Shown: positions 45,793-54,359, counted from the first letter of the stretch. The stretch is 64,000 bases of DNA from Lentzea aerocolonigenes (GCF_000974445.1 NZ_BBOJ01000016.1:186001-250000), one strand, 5' to 3'. Numbers and translations: made by a program. The notes: generated by a model not told the origin, from the letters alone.

Positions 45793-46113
45793 TCAAGCGG
45801 TGTAGAAGCACGTCGGATACCGCTCCGTGAGCTCCAGCTTCGCCATCTCGAACTCGAACAGTGCGGTGCCGTTGCCCGCGAAGTCGGCGCTGTCCAGGCA
45901 CTCGTCGAGAACGCCGTGCAGGGTGCGCACGACGGCGCACTTGCGCGCTGCCGGGATCTGGTCGACCCACAGGCAGTTCGCGGCCGCGGAGTCGTCGCAG
46001 ACCTCGAGGTCCGCAGGGTCGGTGGAACGCGCGCGGAGGGTGGCGATCACGGTCTCGAAGGAGCCGCTCCGCATCGTGACCTCGCCGTCGTCGAAGGCGA
46101 TCATCGCGACCAT
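45793..46113 (-). CDS. Small cysteine-containing protein, unknown function
   Basis: This 106-residue acidic protein has five Cys (residues near 39, 47, 59, 72 and 102) in an otherwise ordinary alpha/beta-looking sequence: IAFDDGEVTMRSGSFETVIA, then ANCLWVDQIPAARKCAVVRTLHGVLDECL. It has no signal peptide or membrane segment. It is the last gene of the MatAB-like operon and overlaps the 82-residue gene upstream by 13 bp. I recognise no family. The start is the ATG at 46113; another ATG at 46104 is possible. Confidence 0.6.
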   Translation of the reverse strand: MVAMIAFDDGEVTMRSGSFETVIATLRARSTDPADLEVCDDSAAANCLWVDQIPAARKCAVVRTLHGVLDECLDSADFAGNGTALFEFEMAKLELTERYPTCFYTA

Positions 46114-46349
46114 CGTTTGCTCTCCAGCTCGAGGCAGTTCGTACGGGAAGTCGTTCCAGGCGAAGGCGGTTTGCGCAGATCAGGCAGGTCACCCGGCAGC
46201 GTGCCCGCGCGCCCCCGGATGAACCCGATCACCTCGTGGAAGTGCCGGGTGCCTGCTCGCAGCGCGCCCGTCTCACCGAGGTCCGGGTGCCGCAGGGCGA
46301 CGGTCCACGGAGCCGGGTCGTCCGCGCAGCGCGGGCCGTCCAGCCTCAC
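46101..46349 (-). CDS. Small hypothetical protein coupled to the MatB-like gene
   Basis: This frame of 82 residues begins with GTG at 46349, overlapping the stop of the MatB-like gene as GTGA, and it ends inside the next small gene. The sequence (PAPWTVALRHPDLGETGALR, HFHEVIGFIRGRAG, SRTNCLELESKRWSR) is polar and basic with no membrane segment. Coupling at both ends supports a translated gene, but the composition is not distinctive and I recognise no family. Confidence 0.45.
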   Translation of the reverse strand: MRLDGPRCADDPAPWTVALRHPDLGETGALRAGTRHFHEVIGFIRGRAGTLPGDLPDLRKPPSPGTTSRTNCLELESKRWSR

Positions 46350-48475
46350 CGCACCAGCTCACGCCGGTTGAGCGGCACCGTGCGCTCGTCGAGCTCCGGC
46401 GCGTCCTGGGCCGCGCTGCCCGTGCGCTTGAGCTTCTGCCACGGCAGCACCGCACCGGCCAGCGCGGTGATCACCGACTGGATCACCACGAGGTACATGA
46501 GCTGCCGGTACACGACCGGTTGCAGCGCGACGGCCCACAGCGGCCGCAGTCGTTCGCCGTCGAGCCGGAACGCGATCACCGCGGGCACCAGTTGCAGCGC
46601 CAGGAACCCGAGCCACGCGAACGCGCCGGCGACGGGATCGGTCCACAGGCTCAGCACCGCGAACACGTCGATCGCGGGTGCCAGCACCGGCAGCAGCACC
46701 TGGTAGAGGAAGAGGTACGGCAGCGCGCGACGGCCGAGTTTGCCGCCCATGCCGCGGTCGAAGACGGCGCCGCGGTGCTTCCACATCGCCTGCAACGTGC
46801 CGTAGCACCAGCGATAACGCTGCCGCCACAGCTGACCGAGGCTCGCCGGTGCCTCGGTCCAGGCCCGCGCGTGCTCGGTGTAGACCACGGACCAGTCGGC
46901 GCGTTCCAGCGCCATTGTCAGGTCGGTGTCCTCGGCCAGCGTGTCCTCGGGGACGCCACCGACCTCGCGCAGCGCCTCGACGCGGAAGCCGCCCACCGCG
47001 CCCGGCACCGTCGGCATGCACTGCATGACGTCGTACATCCGGCGGTCGAGGTTGAAGCCGATCACGTACTCGATGTGCTGCCAGCGGCCGAGGAGCCCTG
47101 ACCTGTTGCCCACCTTGGCGTTGCCCGACACCGCGCCCACCGCCGGGTCGGCGAAGGGCTGCACGAGGTTGGCGACGGTCTCCGGTTCCAGCACGGTGTC
47201 GCCGTCGACCATCACGACCAGTTCGGTGCGGGTGTGCCGCAGCCCGGTGTTCAGCGCCGCCGCCTTGCCCGCGTTCCGCTGGCGCACCAGGGAGACGTTG
47301 GGCAGGTGCAGGCTCTTGACCACCTCGGACGTGCGGTCGGTCGAGCCGTCGTCGATCACGATCACGTGCACGGGGTTGGTGCTCGAGAGGATCGTGCGGA
47401 CGGTCGCCTCGATGCCCGCTTCCTCGTTGTAGGCGGGCACGAGCACCGTCACCATCTGCGGCCGCAGCCGTGGCGCGTGCTTGCCGGGTTTGCGCTTCGC
47501 GTGGATCGCCGTCGTGACCAGCAGCACCGCGGCGCGGGCGAGCGCGAGCACGCTGGAGATCAGGACGAGCCACGTGAGCAGCTCCGTGACGAACCGCGAG
47601 AACCGCACGGCCAGCGACACCGCCGTGCCCTCCGCGCGTTCGGCCGCCGTCGCCGGACGGATGACCTGCTGCACGCCGTACGCCTCGCCGGCGGTCTGGA
47701 ACGTGAACCCGCGCTCCTTCAGGCTCGGGATCAACTTCTCCAGCGCGGCAACGGTTTGCGATCGATCACCGCCGCCGTCGTGCATCAGCACCACGGCGCC
47801 CTTGGTGTCCTTCGGCGAGGAGTTCGCGACGATCGCGTCCGCGCCGGGCCTGCGCCAGTCCTCGCTGTCGAGGTCGGAGAGCAGCACGAGATTTCCGGCC
47901 GCGGTGACCCGTTGGATGCCGACCAGGTCCTCGTCGTCGACCGCGTCCGGCCGGTTCGAGTAGGGCGGCCGCACGAGCTGGCTGAATTGCCCGGTGCCGC
48001 TCGCCACGACGAGCCCGGTCTGCCCCAGCTCGATCCGTGCGCGGGTCGCGCCCACCTTGCCGAGGTCGACGTGGGTGAACGTGTGCACGCCCACCTCGTG
48101 ACCCTCGGCGTGGACGCGTTCCAGCACGTCCTGGTGCTGCGCCGCGTTCGCGCCGGTGACGAAGAAGGTGGCCTTGACCCCGAAGCGCCGCAGCACCTCG
48201 AGGATCTTCGGCGTCCACTCGGGGTCGGGCCCGTCGTCGAACGTCAGCACCACCGTGCGGTCCGGCGTGGTGCGCGAGCTGAGCCCCGACCCGGTGTCGC
48301 CGATCAGCGGCCCGCCCTGGTGCACGCTCTCCGGCACCGTGTTCGCGGGTCCAGCGGTCGGCGCGGCACCCTGGCCGACGCGGCCGACCACGAACGTGTC
48401 CAGCAGCAACGCGCCGAGCAGGATCACCATGCTCAGCCCCAGCAGCACCCAGTGTGCGCGCGGCTGAGGTCTCAC
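46346..48475 (-). CDS. MatB-like bifunctional polysaccharide deacetylase / glycosyltransferase
   Basis: This 709-residue membrane enzyme resembles MatB, the Streptomyces protein making a poly-N-acetylglucosamine-type polymer that causes hyphal aggregation. After an N-terminal helix (about 12-30) comes a NodB deacetylase domain with LTFDDGPDPEW, HTFTHVDLG and RPPYSNRPD (metal and catalytic residues intact). After another helix comes a processive family-2 glycosyltransferase with VIDDGSTDRT, MVDGDTVLEP, LAEDTDLTMA and RQRYRW, then C-terminal helices. It would polymerise UDP-GlcNAc and partly deacetylate the product. It is coupled to a MatA-like gene upstream and a small gene downstream. Confidence 0.93.
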   Translation of the reverse strand: MRPQPRAHWVLLGLSMVILLGALLLDTFVVGRVGQGAAPTAGPANTVPESVHQGGPLIGDTGSGLSSRTTPDRTVVLTFDDGPDPEWTPKILEVLRRFGVKATFFVTGANAAQHQDVLERVHAEGHEVGVHTFTHVDLGKVGATRARIELGQTGLVVASGTGQFSQLVRPPYSNRPDAVDDEDLVGIQRVTAAGNLVLLSDLDSEDWRRPGADAIVANSSPKDTKGAVVLMHDGGGDRSQTVAALEKLIPSLKERGFTFQTAGEAYGVQQVIRPATAAERAEGTAVSLAVRFSRFVTELLTWLVLISSVLALARAAVLLVTTAIHAKRKPGKHAPRLRPQMVTVLVPAYNEEAGIEATVRTILSSTNPVHVIVIDDGSTDRTSEVVKSLHLPNVSLVRQRNAGKAAALNTGLRHTRTELVVMVDGDTVLEPETVANLVQPFADPAVGAVSGNAKVGNRSGLLGRWQHIEYVIGFNLDRRMYDVMQCMPTVPGAVGGFRVEALREVGGVPEDTLAEDTDLTMALERADWSVVYTEHARAWTEAPASLGQLWRQRYRWCYGTLQAMWKHRGAVFDRGMGGKLGRRALPYLFLYQVLLPVLAPAIDVFAVLSLWTDPVAGAFAWLGFLALQLVPAVIAFRLDGERLRPLWAVALQPVVYRQLMYLVVIQSVITALAGAVLPWQKLKRTGSAAQDAPELDERTVPLNRRELVR

Positions 48476-48873
48476 GGCTTGCCTCCGCCGGGGTTGCTCG
48501 GCCGGTTCGACGCACCCGGTGGATCGGTGCGCTTGTTGCCGTTCTCGACGGTGGTCGTGGTCGTCGGCGTGGTGTTCGCCACGGGAGCCGCGCTCGTGGC
48601 GGCCGGCGGAGTGGTCGTGGTTTCGTTGCGTGGCAACGATGTTGCTTCGGGTGACGAAGCAGGGGTGTCCGTGGTGGTGGTGACGGCGGGTTCGGCGGCC
48701 TTCGGGATCGGCAGCAGCGTCGTCGGGTTCACCGGGCCACCGGCGAGCGCGATGACGAGAAGTACCAGGTAGGACACCACGCCCACGGCGACAACGCCGA
48801 TGGCGATGCGCATCACCTTGCGGCGGCGGCCACTCGGATCAACGAAAACGGGTCTGTCAGAGGGAGTCGTCAT
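48472..48873 (-). CDS. MatA-like membrane protein with Thr/Pro-rich outer segment
   Basis: This 133-residue protein has a short cytoplasmic N-terminus (FVDPSGRRRKVMR), one membrane helix (IAIGVVAVGVVSYLVLLVIAL, about 23-43), and an extracellular tail rich in Thr, Pro, Ala and Asn (TTTTTVENGNKRTDPPG). Its position directly before the MatB-like gene, with a 4-bp overlap, and its topology match MatA of the Streptomyces matAB locus, but low-complexity sequence makes homology uncertain. The start is the ATG at 48873. Confidence 0.7.
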   Translation of the reverse strand: MTTPSDRPVFVDPSGRRRKVMRIAIGVVAVGVVSYLVLLVIALAGGPVNPTTLLPIPKAAEPAVTTTTDTPASSPEATSLPRNETTTTPPAATSAAPVANTTPTTTTTVENGNKRTDPPGASNRPSNPGGGKP

Positions 48874-48950
48874 GACCTTCGCGGGGGAGGCGGCATGCGG
48901 TCGCAGGAGGCTAACCGGTTACCTCTTCCAGCGGAAGTCGTTCTTTGTGG

Positions 48951-48999
48951 CACGCGGGGCCCTTGCGCGCGCTCCTGGAGTACGAAAGCTCCCCGCGTA
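48951..48999 (-). repeat. 49-bp palindromic repeat, copy B
   Basis: On the minus strand this reads TACGCGGGGAGCTTTCGT at one end and AAGGGCCCCGCGTG at the other, matching copy A at 18779-18827 in order, length and most bases. The outer arms pair as a hairpin. It sits between two minus-strand genes, upstream of the MatA-like gene and downstream of the DUF1707 gene. Confidence 0.7.
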
Positions 49000-49011
49000 C
49001 TCTCCGCAACG

Positions 49012-49656
49012 TCAGTCGAGCAGTTCGCGCAAGATCTGCGACTTCTTCCGCTTGGGCCCCTTGACCTCGACACCGCCCATGATCGCGAGTCCGGTGATGC
49101 GCACGGTGGGAGCACCGGGAATGTGCCGCCGCCCCGGCGCGCGGTCCTCGAAGGCGCCCATGAACCCGAACCCGTCGACCTTCACGTTGATGTCGTCCGG
49201 CACGCGGATCTCGACACCGCCCCAGAACGCGAAGCAGCTGATGGTGACCTCGGCCTCGGCGAAGCTCGCGTGGGTCAGGTCGATCTCGATCCCGCCCATG
49301 ACCGCGACGGCGTTGTGCATCCGCGGGACGACCCACTGGCCCTTGCGGTTGACGCCGGACCAGAAGGCCACCGACACCGCGCTGCCCGGCTCGCCGCCGA
49401 TGCGGTCGCTCAGCGCGGGCTGGTACTGCGGCACCGCCGGCGTGTGCGGCAGGCCGCTCAGCACCAGGTCGGCGGTGATGGGAGCGAGCTCGCCGTAGGT
49501 CTTGGCGGCGTAGACGGCCGCGAGCCGCTCGTCCAGCTCGTGGATGTCGAGGCGCCCCTCTGCCGTCGCCTGGTGCAGCACCTGCGCGATCCGTTCCCGG
49601 TCCGCGTCCGAGGCGCGCATGTGACTCTGGTCAGCCGGTACCAGCTCGTCGCTCAC
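49012..49656 (-). CDS. DUF1707 / LiaF-like envelope protein
   Basis: This is a 214-residue soluble protein. An N-terminal DUF1707 (SHOCT-like) domain occupies about residues 12-62, where RASDADRERIAQVLHQATAEGRLDIHELDERL is the hallmark. The C-terminal part (about 85-205) is a beta-rich LiaF-type domain with repeated GG-hydrophobic turns: VAVMGGIEIDL, FAFWGGVEIRVP, FGFMGAFEDRA and LAIMGGVEVKG. LiaF-type domains modulate cell-envelope stress signalling in Firmicutes; in actinomycetes the role is unknown. The start is the GTG at 49656. It is followed by palindromic repeat copy B. Confidence 0.88.
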   Translation of the reverse strand: MSDELVPADQSHMRASDADRERIAQVLHQATAEGRLDIHELDERLAAVYAAKTYGELAPITADLVLSGLPHTPAVPQYQPALSDRIGGEPGSAVSVAFWSGVNRKGQWVVPRMHNAVAVMGGIEIDLTHASFAEAEVTISCFAFWGGVEIRVPDDINVKVDGFGFMGAFEDRAPGRRHIPGAPTVRITGLAIMGGVEVKGPKRKKSQILRELLD

Positions 49657-49675
49657 CCGATCGAGTTTAGGGCTC

Positions 49676-49873
49676 CTACTTGCGGTTCGGGGCGTACTTG
49701 ACCGTGATGGCGAATGCCAGCACCAGCAGTGCTCCGAGTGCCGCAGCGAGTGCCGGGCTGTGGCCCCACAGCGCGGGCAGCACACCGATCACCACGGCGA
49801 GTGACGTCGACACACCCAGGATGACCAGCGGGGATTCACACACTTGCTGGACGGGCTTCTGCTTGATCGTCAC
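49676..49873 (-). CDS. Small two-helix membrane protein
   Basis: This is a 65-residue protein with two hydrophobic helices (SPLVILGVSTSLAVVIGVLP and SPALAAALGALLVLAFAITV) and a basic C-terminus (KYAPNRK). The GTG at 49873 is chosen because GGAGG lies 8 nt upstream; a GTG three codons earlier overlaps that ribosome site. It lies 19 bp before the DUF1707 gene on the same strand and is probably co-transcribed with it, suggesting an envelope-related function. No family recognised. Confidence 0.7.
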   Translation of the reverse strand: MTIKQKPVQQVCESPLVILGVSTSLAVVIGVLPALWGHSPALAAALGALLVLAFAITVKYAPNRK

Positions 49874-49970
49874 CGTTCGCACCTCCGCGTCTCAACTGGC
49901 TACGAGACACTTCGGAGTCGCTTTGTCGATTCTGTACTCCCGGATCGGGTTGTATCGGCCCCGAATCGGG

Positions 49971-50963
49971 TTACGCGGTCGGCTGGCGCAGCGGCAGCCC
50001 GGCCGCCCGGTAGATCGAGTCGATCACCGTCATGTTCTTCACGGCGTCGTCCGCGGTCGTCGGGAACGCCTTGCCGTGCAGCACCGCGTCGGTGAACGCG
50101 TCGAGCTGGTAGGCGTAGGTCGCGCGCCGCCCGAACGTCTCGGCCGAGCTCCTGTCCTTGAGCCGCAACGACAACCGGTGGAACACCTGCGGGCCCAGCG
50201 GGTTGAAGACGCTCAGCGTGCCGTTCTCGCCGACGGCCTTCATCGACAGCTTGAGCACCGTCGACGACCACAGCGACGCGTGCACCGAACCCGTGTGGCC
50301 GGACGGGAAGCGGAGTGAGGCGCGCATCGCCCTGTCGATGGACGGGCCGCGCAGCAACGCCCGTGCCGAGCGCACCTCCGGTTCCTCGCCGCCGAGCAGG
50401 CGGGCCATGTGCACGGCGTAGCAGCCGGCGTCCATCATCGCGCCGCCCGCGAGCGAGTAGTCGTAGCGGATGTTGGAGAACATCGGCAGCGGGAAGCAGA
50501 CGGAGGCCTCGACGTGCCGCAACGGTCCGAGCACGCCCGAGCGCATGATCTCGTCGACGCGCACGGCCAGCGGGTGGTAGCGGTAGTGGAACGCCTCCAT
50601 CACCACGAGCCCCGAGTCGCGGGCGGCTGAAGCCACTGAGGCGGCCTCGGAAGCGTTGGCGGTGAACGGCTTCTCGCACAGCACGTGCTTGCCCGCCTCC
50701 AGCGCGGCCAGCGTCCACCTGCCGTGCAGGCCGTTCGGCAGCGGGTTGTAGACGGCGTCGACGGCGGGGTCCGCGAGGAGCTCCTCGTACGAGCCGTGCA
50801 CGCGCGGGATGCCGTGCTTGTCGGCGAATGCCTGGGCCCGTTCCGTCGACCGCGCGGCGACCGCCACGACTTCGGCGGCGGTCGACGAGCGGGCCGGGCG
50901 GATGACAGCGGGTGGCGCGATCATGGCCGCGCCGAGCACTCCGATGCGCACGTGGTCCGTCAC
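49971..50963 (-). CDS. Gfo/Idh/MocA-family oxidoreductase
   Basis: This 330-residue NAD(P)-dependent dehydrogenase has an N-terminal Rossmann fold with IGVLGAAMIAPPAVI and the EKPF motif in KHVLCEKPFTANAS, which is diagnostic of the family. The C-terminal domain includes GGAMMDAGCYAVHMARLL, where the Asp and His-like positions shape the active site. Members oxidise or epimerise sugars, inositols or related polyols; the substrate here cannot be read. The start is the GTG at 50963. It is transcribed alone. Confidence 0.9.
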   Translation of the reverse strand: MTDHVRIGVLGAAMIAPPAVIRPARSSTAAEVVAVAARSTERAQAFADKHGIPRVHGSYEELLADPAVDAVYNPLPNGLHGRWTLAALEAGKHVLCEKPFTANASEAASVASAARDSGLVVMEAFHYRYHPLAVRVDEIMRSGVLGPLRHVEASVCFPLPMFSNIRYDYSLAGGAMMDAGCYAVHMARLLGGEEPEVRSARALLRGPSIDRAMRASLRFPSGHTGSVHASLWSSTVLKLSMKAVGENGTLSVFNPLGPQVFHRLSLRLKDRSSAETFGRRATYAYQLDAFTDAVLHGKAFPTTADDAVKNMTVIDSIYRAAGLPLRQPTA

Positions 50964-50996
50964 GCGGACGACCCTACACCCATCAGTTAACGGCGT

Positions 50997-51608
50997 TCAC
51001 TCCGTCAGATCGGTGGCCCTGGGCGGGAAGAACGGGATCTTGTCGATCGGTGCGGGGCCCGACCAGTTCCACGACTCCATCTGACCGCGCGACCTCCTGC
51101 CGAAGAACGCGCGCCACAGCTCGTAGCCGTCGACCTCCAGGGTGATCGGGCCGTCGCCGAGGTCGCCGAACTCGGTCTTCACGGTCACGTCCGGCATCCT
51201 GCGCGGCGTCATCCACACCAGGGTCGGTTGCCACACGGTGCCCGGCAGGCGTTCGCGGCCGAGCGCGGCGCGCAGGTCGGCCTCGTGGGTGATCGCGTCC
51301 AACGCCAGCTGGAACGGGATGCGCTCCATCTCGCCGATGTGCTCGCCGGCGACGTTCCACTGCTCCAGCAGGTCGTCCACGGGCACGTTCTCGCGTTCGG
51401 CGACGTGCCTCGCGGTCCACTCGTCGGACGGTGCGCCCTCCATGCGACCGCTGACCAGATCGGACGCGCCGCCCGCTAGATGTGCGATCAGCTGGTGCAC
51501 GGTCCACTCAGGACAGGCGGGCACGGGACGGGCGAGCTCCTCCGCGCCCAGGCCCATCGTCAGGCCCACGACGCGCTGACGTGCCTCCCGGTAGATCTCT
51601 TCGAACAC
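50997..51608 (-). CDS. Mycothiol-type maleylpyruvate isomerase family protein
   Basis: This 203-residue DinB/MDMPI-fold protein has the diagnostic segment ARPVPACPEWTVHQLIAHLAGG, where the first His of the metal triad is in AHLAG, and a later His pair around FQLALDAITHEADLRAAL. The family includes mycothiol-dependent maleylpyruvate isomerase and transferases that use mycothiol, the main actinobacterial thiol. The specific reaction is unknown. The start is the GTG at 51608. It is divergent from upp with 33 bp between the starts. Confidence 0.85.
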   Translation of the reverse strand: MFEEIYREARQRVVGLTMGLGAEELARPVPACPEWTVHQLIAHLAGGASDLVSGRMEGAPSDEWTARHVAERENVPVDDLLEQWNVAGEHIGEMERIPFQLALDAITHEADLRAALGRERLPGTVWQPTLVWMTPRRMPDVTVKTEFGDLGDGPITLEVDGYELWRAFFGRRSRGQMESWNWSGPAPIDKIPFFPPRATDLTE

Positions 51609-51641
51609 CCCTAGCTCCTCCCAGCGGTTACGGTGTCGGGC

Positions 51642-52265
51642 ATGGACGTCCTGGTCGTCGATCATCCACTCGCCAAGGCGAGACTCACAACCATGCGCGA
51701 CGCGCGCACGGACAACGCCGCGTTCCGCGCGGCGTTGCAGGAACTCACGGTCATGCTGGTCTACGAGGCCATGCGCGAGGCGCCGCTGACGGAGGACCGC
51801 ACCCACACGCCGGTCGCGCGCACCACCGGTTACCGGCTGGCGAACCCGCCGCTGCTCGTCCCGGTGTTGCGGGCCGGGCTGGGCATGGCCGACCAGGCGC
51901 ACAAGCTGATCCCGGACGCCCAGATGGGCTTCGTGGGGCTCGCGCGCGACGAGGAGACGTTGCAGCCGACGCCGTACATGGAGTCGTTGCCGGAGAACCT
52001 CGCGGGACGTCCCGTGTTCGTGCTCGACCCGATGCTCGCGACCGGCGGCTCGATGGCCTACACGATCCGGTTGCTGACCCAGCGCGGCGCGACCGACGTG
52101 ACGGCCGTGTGCGTGCTCGCGGCGCCCGAGGGCATCAACCACCTCGAGGACTCCAAGCTCCCGGTGCGTCTCATCACGGCGTCCGTGGACGAGCGGTTGA
52201 ACGACTCCGGCTTCATCGTCCCCGGTCTGGGCGACGCCGGTGACCGTCTGTACGGGGCGGTTTAG
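51642..52265 (+). CDS. upp: Uracil phosphoribosyltransferase
   Basis: This 207-residue enzyme converts uracil and PRPP to UMP. The PRPP-binding motif is [14 protein letters not shown], the uracil-binding region is [18 protein letters not shown] near the C-terminus, and [10 protein letters not shown] forms the flexible hood region. The length is typical. The start is the ATG at 51642. It would recover the uracil freed by DeoA or nucleoside hydrolysis. It is divergent from the MDMPI-family gene and followed by a chitinase promoter. Confidence 0.97.
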   Translation: MDVLVVDHPLAKARLTTMRDARTDNAAFRAALQELTVMLVYEAMREAPLTEDRTHTPVARTTGYRLANPPLLVPVLRAGLGMADQAHKLIPDAQMGFVGLARDEETLQPTPYMESLPENLAGRPVFVLDPMLATGGSMAYTIRLLTQRGATDVTAVCVLAAPEGINHLEDSKLPVRLITASVDERLNDSGFIVPGLGDAGDRLYGAV

Positions 52266-52289
52266 GACATACCTCCGATCGGACGTAGC

Positions 52290-52327
52290 AGTGGTCTAGA
52301 CCTTAGAGCTAACGTGCTCTGGACCAC
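52290..52327 (+). promoter_or_regulatory. Paired DasR-like boxes before the chitinase gene
   Basis: TGGTCTAGACCT (52292-52303) and TGCTCTGGACCA (52315-52326) are direct repeats 23 bp apart, each a near-palindrome. They match the TGGTCTAGACCA core of the DasR operator and the paired 12-bp repeats known from Streptomyces chitinase promoters. They lie 34-70 bp before the start codon. Confidence 0.75.
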
Positions 52328-52360
52328 AACGCCGCTGCCGCCACCCGATTGAGGAGTCAC

Positions 52361-53653
52361 ATGTCCAGACGGAGATGGGGTGTCGCCGCGCTCGCGGTCG
52401 GCGCCCTGTCAGCGTCGCTGGCCGTTGCGCCGGCGAACGCCGATGTCGAGACCAGTGGGCACCACGGTTACTCGAAGGCCCGGACCGTCGGGTACTTCAT
52501 CCAGTGGGGCGTGTACGGCCGGAACTTCCGGGTCCGCAACCTCGTGGACAGCGGGGCCGCCGCGCGGCTCACGCACCTGAACTACGCCTTCGGTTTCCTC
52601 GACGAGTCCGGCAAGTGCGTCAGCGCCGACCCGTGGGCCGACTGGCAGATGCCCTACACCGCGGAGCAGTCCGTGAGCGGCAAGGCCGACGAGCCGGGGC
52701 AGGCCCTGATGGGCAACCTGAACCAGCTCAAGCAGCTGAAAGCCAAGTACCCCAAGCTGAGGATCAACATCTCGCTGGGCGGCTGGACGGGCTCCCGGTA
52801 CTTCTCCAACGCCGCGCTGACGCCCGAGTCGCGCGCCGCGCACGTCAAGTCGTGCACCGACATGTGGATCAAGGGCAACCTGCCGGGTCTGCCGGAGGGC
52901 GCCGCGAAGGGCGTCTTCGACGGCGTCGACCTCGACTGGGAGTGGCCGGCGAGCCCCGGCAACCCCGAGCCGCCCAACGTGATCCGCGACGCCGACCGCG
53001 AGAACTTCACGCTGCTGCTCGCCGAGTACCGCAAGCAGATGGGCTGGAACCGCGACCTGACCGCGTTCCTCCCGGCCGACCCGAAGCAGGTCGACAAGGG
53101 CTTCGAGGTCGCGAAGGTGTTCTGCTACCTCACCTTCGGCACGTTGCAGGGCTACGACTACCACGGTGCGTGGGACCCGGAGGCGAACCAGCAGTCCGCG
53201 CTGCGCGTGCCCAAGGGCGACCCGTCCAAGGACGAGTTCAGCTCCGAGGTGACGGTCAACGCGTGGCTGCGGCGCGGTGCTCCGCGGTCGAAGGCCGTGC
53301 TCGGTGTGCCGTTCTACGGCCGCGGCTGGACCGGTGTCGCACCCGGCACGCGCAACGGCCTGTTCGGCACGGGCACGCCCGCGCCGGCGACGTACGAGGC
53401 CGGCTACGAGGACTTCCACGCCATCAAGACGAAGCTCGCCGACCCGAAGTACAAGATCTACCGCGACGAGCGCGCCGGGTTCGCGTGGATCTACGACGGC
53501 ACGACGTGGTGGACCTACGACGACGCGACCGAGATGAAGCGCAAGGCCCGCTTCATCAACGAGCGCAAGCTCGGCGGCGCGATGATCTGGTCGCTCGACG
53601 GTGACACCGCCGACGGCGAGCTGATCAAGGCGCTGGACGGCGCCCTCAAGTAG
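52361..53653 (+). CDS. Secreted GH18 chitinase
   Basis: This 430-residue secreted enzyme hydrolyses chitin. A signal peptide (MSRRRWGVAALAVGALSASL...APANA) is followed directly by a family 18 barrel. The catalytic DxxDxDxE is DGVDLDWEW around residues 187-195, SLGGWTGS is the strand-3 motif, and the insertion between strands 7 and 8 (FYGRGWTGV onward) indicates a subfamily A, exo-type processive fold. No carbohydrate-binding module is present. The ATG at 52361 is chosen because GAGGAG lies 6 nt before it. The paired DasR-like boxes suggest N-acetylglucosamine control. Confidence 0.96.
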   Translation: MSRRRWGVAALAVGALSASLAVAPANADVETSGHHGYSKARTVGYFIQWGVYGRNFRVRNLVDSGAAARLTHLNYAFGFLDESGKCVSADPWADWQMPYTAEQSVSGKADEPGQALMGNLNQLKQLKAKYPKLRINISLGGWTGSRYFSNAALTPESRAAHVKSCTDMWIKGNLPGLPEGAAKGVFDGVDLDWEWPASPGNPEPPNVIRDADRENFTLLLAEYRKQMGWNRDLTAFLPADPKQVDKGFEVAKVFCYLTFGTLQGYDYHGAWDPEANQQSALRVPKGDPSKDEFSSEVTVNAWLRRGAPRSKAVLGVPFYGRGWTGVAPGTRNGLFGTGTPAPATYEAGYEDFHAIKTKLADPKYKIYRDERAGFAWIYDGTTWWTYDDATEMKRKARFINERKLGGAMIWSLDGDTADGELIKALDGALK

Positions 53654-53684
53654 CAGTGCCGAAGTGAAGGCCGCACCACGAGAC

Positions 53685-53707
53685 GGACTGTCCTAACCGG
53701 ACAGTTC
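53685..53707. terminator. Convergent terminator chitinase / TetR
   Basis: Arms GGACTGTCC and GGACAGTTC pair with one G-U around 5 nt. It lies 32 bp after the chitinase stop and touches the TetR stop at 53706. Confidence 0.6.
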
Positions 53708-54329
53708 AGCGGGTCCGGGGAGGTTTCGCGGCGGCCGCCTCCCCGGATTCCGCCAACCACCCCCTGCCGTGCGCGCGCAACGCCAGCTCGTAGGTGGCCT
53801 CGGCGTCCACGCCGGGCGGCAGGTTGCCGTTGAGCTCCAGGCTCACCAGGCCGTGCGCGATGCCCCACATCGACATCGCGATCTGCTCCGGGTCCTCCGC
53901 GAGGTAGACGCCCTGCTCGACCGCCCGCCGCACCGCGTTGATCACGGGCGCGAACGTCCTGCCCGCCGCGCGGCTCATCTCCTTCGTCGGCTCGACGACC
54001 TTCGAGTACAGCACCGAGTAGAACTGCGGGTCCTCCAGAGCGCTGCGCCGGTACGCCAGGCCGATCTGGAGCAGGTCCTCCGCCGGGTCGTCGGTGATCG
54101 GCACGTTCGCGAGGTTCGTCCCGAACCGGTTGAACGCCTCGTCGTAGAGCGCCTCGAGCAGCGCGGGCTTCCCGCCGAAGAGGGAATAGACCGCGGTCGT
54201 CGAGGTGTTGACGTCGGTGGCGATCTTGCGCAGGCTCACCGCGGCCGGGCCCTCGGTGCTGAGCAGCTCGCCCGCCCGTTCGAGCAGACGCCGCCGCAGA
54301 GCGTCGTCGTGGGTCTTGGGCCTGGGCAT
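53706..54329 (-). CDS. TetR-family regulator (WHG/TetR_C_13-like)
   Basis: This 207-residue TetR protein has the helix-turn-helix VSLRKIATDVNTSTTAVYSLFGGKPALL (about 31-58). The C-terminal domain has YSVLYSKVV and MSMWGIAHGLVSLELNGNLPP, which includes the WGIAHGL signature of the WHG TetR subgroup. The start is the ATG at 54329. It is divergent from the CopG/Doc-like pair with 55 bp between starts; whether it regulates them, itself or a remote target is unknown. Confidence 0.9.
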   Translation of the reverse strand: MPRPKTHDDALRRRLLERAGELLSTEGPAAVSLRKIATDVNTSTTAVYSLFGGKPALLEALYDEAFNRFGTNLANVPITDDPAEDLLQIGLAYRRSALEDPQFYSVLYSKVVEPTKEMSRAAGRTFAPVINAVRRAVEQGVYLAEDPEQIAMSMWGIAHGLVSLELNGNLPPGVDAEATYELALRAHGRGWLAESGEAAAAKPPRTR

Positions 54330-54359
54330 CGCGCAATTCTAACGGGCTCTGGCTTCAGT

